In this document: positions 60,313 through 64,000 of the stretch, one piece after another
Position numbering within the stretch: position 1 is the first letter of the stretch
Layout of the letters: the number at the start of each line of letters is the position of its first letter
DNA from: Novosphingopyxis sp965218915
GTDB lineage: Bacteria > Pseudomonadota > Alphaproteobacteria > Sphingomonadales > Sphingomonadaceae
Direction of reading: 5' to 3'
Assembly (NCBI RefSeq): GCF_965218915.1
Contig: NZ_OZ244708.1
Span: 2,542,001 to 2,606,000, forward strand
DNA length: 64,000 nucleotides
Program-made: the position numbers and the translations under genes
The notes under the pieces: generated by a model
The model's database searches: none
Told to the model about the DNA's origin: nothing
The model's input: the letters and a program-made list of their open reading frames with translations, nothing else

Positions 60313-60637
60313 CGAGACGGGTATCTTCCGTTGTATCGCGAATGGCCCCACTGACAGACCGGACGGGATGCCGCAATAACCGTTCGCTTCGAAAAATAAA
60401 CCGCCAGGCCGCAACCCGTCATCGACGGATAAGATTAATCCCGCGAACGGGTTACCTCGATCGAAAATCCTCACTGCCGCATAGCGAAAATCGCACGCGG
60501 TCTATGGTAATTCCACATCGACAGTTCTGACATGCGTCGTTAAATATGAACCGGAATGGCTTATACACCCCCAACCCGCAGCGGTGTGCGGTTCCGCGAT
60601 ATCTGCGCGGTCCCATACGCTTTTATCTAGCAAATAG
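60313..60637. other. 325-bp divergent gap
   Basis: This region separates the acyltransferase (minus) from the beta-helix gene (plus) and must hold promoters for both. I see a weak candidate, TCGACA (60517-60522) 17 bp before TAAATA (60540-60545), on the plus strand. There is no gene or clear repeat otherwise. Confidence 0.45.
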
Positions 60638-62116
60638 ATGATTTATAACGGCATTTCTCATGCGACGTCCGCATCGCATTTCACCGGACGGATATCTCGG
60701 CGTAAGCTGATCGCTGTTCCCGGTTGCACGGCCCTTTTTGTTTTGCTGGGAACCACCGGCAAAAGCGCAAGCTTGGACGACGGCGCGCTAACCCCGGAAG
60801 CATTCGGCGCGAAAGGCGACGGCAGGACCAATGACAGCGCGGCCTTCGCTCGGCTGGCAGACCGGATCAACCGCGACGGCGGCGGGACGATCATGCTCCG
60901 CCGCACCACCTATATCGTGGGCAAGCAGCAGCGCATGGCTACGGTCCCGGATCGCTTTTCCTTTCGCCCCGAAAAGCTGCTCGAGATCAGCGGTTGCACC
61001 AGGCCGGTGCGGATTTTAGGCAATGGCGCGCGGCTGCGCTGTGCCGCCGGCTTGCGCTACGGCACCTTCGATGCCGCCACCGGTCAGGCGCATTTCCATG
61101 ACATGCCCTATGCCGCTCCTGGTGAGAGAGCGACGCCTTACGAGAGCATGATATTGATCGAGAAATGCAGCGGTCCGGTGGAGATTCGCGATCTCGAACT
61201 CGATGGCAATCTTGGCGAGATGATCATCGGTGGCCGTTATGGCGATAAAGGCTGGCAGATCCCGGCAAGCGGGCTGCGCCTGCGCGACAATAGCGGACCG
61301 GAATTCGTCCGCAACCTCTACACGCATCACCACGGGCAGGACGGCGTCTACTTGGATGGCGCGGATATGGACCGGAAAAGCGGCGGTCGGTTCGAAAATG
61401 TGCGCGCTCAGTATAACGGTCGCCAGGGCGTTAGCGCCGTGGGCGGCCGCGATTACGCCTTTGCCGACTGCGATTTCAGTCACACCGGCAAGGCGGATTT
61501 GTTCAGCCCTCCCGGCGCGGGCGTCGATATCGAAGCCCATCGCGGCAAACAGGTTCGCCGCCTGACGTTCGACCGTTGTCGCTTCGCGGACAATAGCGGC
61601 GTAGGCATGGTTGCGGATTCGGGAAACAGCGCCAATGTCACTTTTCGCGACTGCCGGTTTCTGGCCACATCCGCGTGGGGAGTCTGGCCGCAAAAGCCCT
61701 ATTTCGCGTTCGAGCGATGCAAATTCGTGGGTTCGATCGTGCGCTGTTTCAGCGATCCCACCGGCGAGCAGGCAACCCGGTTCACCGACTGCCTGTTCAC
61801 CGACGTTCCGGATGACAGCTTGCGGCAGCCCGCCTATCTTCCGCGCGAGAACGGCCCGATCGCCGATCTTGCCTCGGCGCAAGGAATGCTGTTCGATAAA
61901 TGCCGCTTCGTCCTGAGGCATGGCGCGGTGTTGCCATGGAGCAAATATGCGATCTACCGGGACTGCACGATGCAACAGCGCGCCGCGAAGAAGGGCAAGC
62001 CGCGCGGCACCTATCGCGGGACCACGGTCATCTCCGGGCCGGTCGTGCTCAGCGGTTCGCGTTTCGAGGGTGATCTGATCGTCAATGGAACGCGTGTTGC
62101 CCGCACCGGGATATGA
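60638..62116 (+). CDS. Right-handed beta-helix protein (pectate-lyase-3 type)
   Basis: A 492-residue protein with an N-terminal Tat-like signal (SRRKLIAVPG followed by a hydrophobic stretch). The TPEAFGAKGDGRTNDSAAFARLADRI segment starts the pectate-lyase/GH28-related helix. Many repeated coils of the type FxxCRF, FRDCRF and FERCKF follow. Such proteins cut or bind acidic polysaccharides and are often encoded in the locus for their substrate. Here it may trim or edit the locus product. Confidence 0.83.
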   Translation: MIYNGISHATSASHFTGRISRRKLIAVPGCTALFVLLGTTGKSASLDDGALTPEAFGAKGDGRTNDSAAFARLADRINRDGGGTIMLRRTTYIVGKQQRMATVPDRFSFRPEKLLEISGCTRPVRILGNGARLRCAAGLRYGTFDAATGQAHFHDMPYAAPGERATPYESMILIEKCSGPVEIRDLELDGNLGEMIIGGRYGDKGWQIPASGLRLRDNSGPEFVRNLYTHHHGQDGVYLDGADMDRKSGGRFENVRAQYNGRQGVSAVGGRDYAFADCDFSHTGKADLFSPPGAGVDIEAHRGKQVRRLTFDRCRFADNSGVGMVADSGNSANVTFRDCRFLATSAWGVWPQKPYFAFERCKFVGSIVRCFSDPTGEQATRFTDCLFTDVPDDSLRQPAYLPRENGPIADLASAQGMLFDKCRFVLRHGAVLPWSKYAIYRDCTMQQRAAKKGKPRGTYRGTTVISGPVVLSGSRFEGDLIVNGTRVARTGI

Positions 62117-62120
62117 CCGG

Positions 62121-63182
62121 ATGGCTGTTGCGGATGCGCCGCCGTTGGTGGTCCACCTCATTCCCTATGACGGAATCGGCGGGGTCGAGATTGCCGCGGC
62201 AACCGTTGCATCCGGCGCCTATCCCGGACTGCGCCTGAGCAAGGCGTTTCTGGCCGACAAGGGGGATGAACGGACCGATCCCGATGCGCTGACGACCGGT
62301 ATCCGGTCGGAAAATGCACCCGGCGCCTATTGGCAAATGATTCGCGCATTGCTGCCGCTGCGACCGACGATGATCGTCGTCTCGCTATGGCGAAGTTGTC
62401 TGGTCGGCATCGTGATGAAATTGCTGCGACCGCGCACGCGTCTGATCCTGTTTCTGCACAACAGCGAAGACGCGCATCTTCTCGATCGGTTCGTCACCCG
62501 CGCGACCGCGGCGCTTTCAAGCGGAATTTTCGCGGACAGTCGGTCCACCGCGGCGCAGCGCCTCGGATCGAAACGCGCCCCAGACATCCGGGTAATTTCA
62601 TTTCTGACCGACAGGATAACGCCGCGTTCGCCCGAAACGCCCTCGCCCGGCTTCCTGTCATGGGGGCGTCTGCACCCGCGCAAGAGATTGTCCCAGGCGA
62701 TCCGGATCTTCGGACATATTCGCGAGCGTCATGCCGGCGCGCGCTATACGATTATCGGGCCCGATGGCGGGGATGAACGGCGGCTGCGGGCGCAATCCGC
62801 CATGCTCGGGCAGGATCAGGCGATCACCTTCGCCGGGCCGGCAACGCGCGCCGCGATTTTCGAACGGGCTCGCGAGGCATCGTTCTTTCTGCTCACCAGC
62901 ACCGCGGAGGGAATGGCCATGTCGCTCGTCGAGGCGATGCAACTGGGTCTGGTGCCGGTGACAACGCCGGTCGGCGAGGCGGCGCATTATGTGCGCGGCG
63001 GAAGCAACGGTATCGTCATCCGCTCGCCGGAGCAGGCGCAAGCGGAGATCGAGCGTCTGCTGGCGGACCCGGCCGCGTTTGCGACCATGCGTCGGCGAGC
63101 GATCGAAAGCTGGGCGGACAAGCCGCTATATCGTGACGATTTTCTCGCGGCTTGCCGCGAGGCACTGCCGCCGGTGAAATAG
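62121..63182 (+). CDS. Glycosyltransferase family 4
   Basis: A 353-residue GT-B enzyme: VVHLIPYDGIGGVEIAAAT, GFLSWGRLHPRKRLSQAI (donor site) and TAEGMAMSLVEAMQLGLVPV (E-x7-E). The ATG at 62121 lies 4 bp after the preceding stop; an in-frame ATG at 62085 would overlap it. It follows the beta-helix gene directly. Confidence 0.87.
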   Translation: MAVADAPPLVVHLIPYDGIGGVEIAAATVASGAYPGLRLSKAFLADKGDERTDPDALTTGIRSENAPGAYWQMIRALLPLRPTMIVVSLWRSCLVGIVMKLLRPRTRLILFLHNSEDAHLLDRFVTRATAALSSGIFADSRSTAAQRLGSKRAPDIRVISFLTDRITPRSPETPSPGFLSWGRLHPRKRLSQAIRIFGHIRERHAGARYTIIGPDGGDERRLRAQSAMLGQDQAITFAGPATRAAIFERAREASFFLLTSTAEGMAMSLVEAMQLGLVPVTTPVGEAAHYVRGGSNGIVIRSPEQAQAEIERLLADPAAFATMRRRAIESWADKPLYRDDFLAACREALPPVK

Positions 63183-63184
63183 AC

Positions 63185-64000
63185 ATGGCACAAGAGCCTC
63201 GGTTCACGGTGGTGATCCCCACCTATAACAGCAGCGGCCATGCCGCCGCCGCCATCGCTTCCGTGGTCGCTGCGGCCGACGGGAGGTCTCATGAAGTGCT
63301 GCTCGTCGACGATCATTCGGACGACAGGCAAATGCTGGCGGCGATCGCGGAACGCCACGGCACGGTCCGGATCATCGACAAGCCGGAACGGACGAACGCC
63401 GCGCATTCGCGCAATCTCGGGTTCGAGGCGGCCCGCGCTGCGGTGGTATTCTTCCTCGATTCGGACGATCTCTTCTCGCCCGGTCATGTCGCCCGGCGGC
63501 TGGCGCTGCACGATGGCGGCCATGGCGTGATCTTCGGGGCGTTCGAACTGACCATGGCAGGCAAATCCGAGCGGCGTCATCACCGCTATGACGGGCAGGA
63601 CATGGCCGAATATATCTTCGCTCAAGGCGCCGACGTGCGCTCCTCGACCATCAGCATCGATCGCCGGGCGCATCGCGGAGCGCTGTTCGATCCGGAGCTC
63701 GCCAAACATCAGGACTGGGCATTCGCGATCACCGCGCAGGCGCAGGGTGAAAGCATCGGCTATGATCAGGAACCGGGCGTGGTCATTCAGGCGGGCGGCG
63801 GCCACCGGATGAGCACGCGCTCGGACGTGGCGGCCGGCGAGGCTTTCCTGCGGCGCTATCTGACGGCACCGTCCGCGCGTATCGGCTTTCTCATGGGCCG
63901 GTTGAAAGCGAGTTTGAAGCTCGGCGATGAAATGGCGGCCGGCCGGTTTCTGACGTTGCTGCGCGCGGAGCGGCCCGGCGGCGTGGTGATGATCCGCGCG
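63185..64000 (+). CDS. Glycosyltransferase family 2 (3' end outside the window)
   Basis: From the ATG at 63185 the frame is open to the window end, 272 codons. It starts FTVVIPTYNSSGHAAAAIAS, has LLVDDHSDDR and the DxD motif FFLDSDDLFS, and continues into the C-terminal part. It begins 2 bp after the previous stop, so both glycosyltransferases share a transcript. The true end is not seen. Confidence 0.9.
   Translation, partial: MAQEPRFTVVIPTYNSSGHAAAAIASVVAAADGRSHEVLLVDDHSDDRQMLAAIAERHGTVRIIDKPERTNAAHSRNLGFEAARAAVVFFLDSDDLFSPGHVARRLALHDGGHGVIFGAFELTMAGKSERRHHRYDGQDMAEYIFAQGADVRSSTISIDRRAHRGALFDPELAKHQDWAFAITAQAQGESIGYDQEPGVVIQAGGGHRMSTRSDVAAGEAFLRRYLTAPSARIGFLMGRLKASLKLGDEMAAGRFLTLLRAERPGGVVMIRA

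Overview
The window looks like chromosomal DNA of a sphingomonad (Alphaproteobacteria, order Sphingomonadales). The basis is high GC, many GTG/TTG starts, a MucR-type regulator, a Fur protein without the second-site cysteines, short intergenic palindromes of the kind common in this group, and the gene order nfu - tsaB - rimI - mucR - fur - plsC - miaB - phoH - ybeY - corC. This is a judgement from reading the sequence; no database search was run.

Region 1 (1-28,762) is housekeeping. It holds tsf (cut by the window edge) and rpsB, the phosphatidylethanolamine pair psd-pssA, icd, a GNAT-nitrilase fusion, an App1-like phosphatase, an M16 peptidase, and an SDR. The Fe-S and tRNA-modification block listed above follows. 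After it come a MOSC protein, a small DUF2945 protein, a glycosyltransferase, a PadR regulator with a clear operator, rarA, a serine hydrolase, a channel protein and a tRNA-Thr(TGT). Several palindromic repeats and leader or terminator hairpins lie between these genes.

Region 2 (28,916-47,884) is a catabolic island that starts right after the tRNA. Its core is a polyvinyl-alcohol (PVA) type module: a secreted oxidized-PVA hydrolase (oph), a heme-c plus PQQ PVA dehydrogenase (pvaA) and a small periplasmic cytochrome c (cytC). On both sides lie a TonB-dependent receptor, an MFS transporter, an acyl-CoA ligase, a 3-hydroxyacyl-CoA dehydrogenase without a hydratase domain, a thiolase, three SDR or dioxygenase-type oxidoreductases, an SMP-30 lactonase-like protein, a YghU-type GST, an alpha/beta hydrolase and a double-domain TetR regulator. 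The island has a ligase, a 3-hydroxyacyl-CoA dehydrogenase and a thiolase but no acyl-CoA dehydrogenase or enoyl-CoA hydratase. That is the set expected for shortening a 1,3-polyol acid, whose beta carbon already carries a hydroxyl. An 18-bp motif (TTGAGAAA-N3-GGTTTGC) occurs three times in intergenic DNA of the island, and a weaker copy overlaps the oph promoter.

Region 3 (48,271-64,000) is a surface-polysaccharide locus. A long minus-strand operon makes a CDP-activated 6-deoxy sugar, probably C-methylated (rfbF, rfbG, C-methyltransferase, RfbC-type epimerase, reductase or epimerase). It also carries glycosyltransferases, an O-acetyltransferase and a CmcI-like methyltransferase. A membrane O-acyltransferase, a beta-helix protein and two more glycosyltransferases follow; the last is cut by the window end. 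Between the RfbC-like gene and the intact epimerase lies a recombination scar made of a 23-codon epimerase stub and a 76-codon copy of a neighbouring glycosyltransferase.
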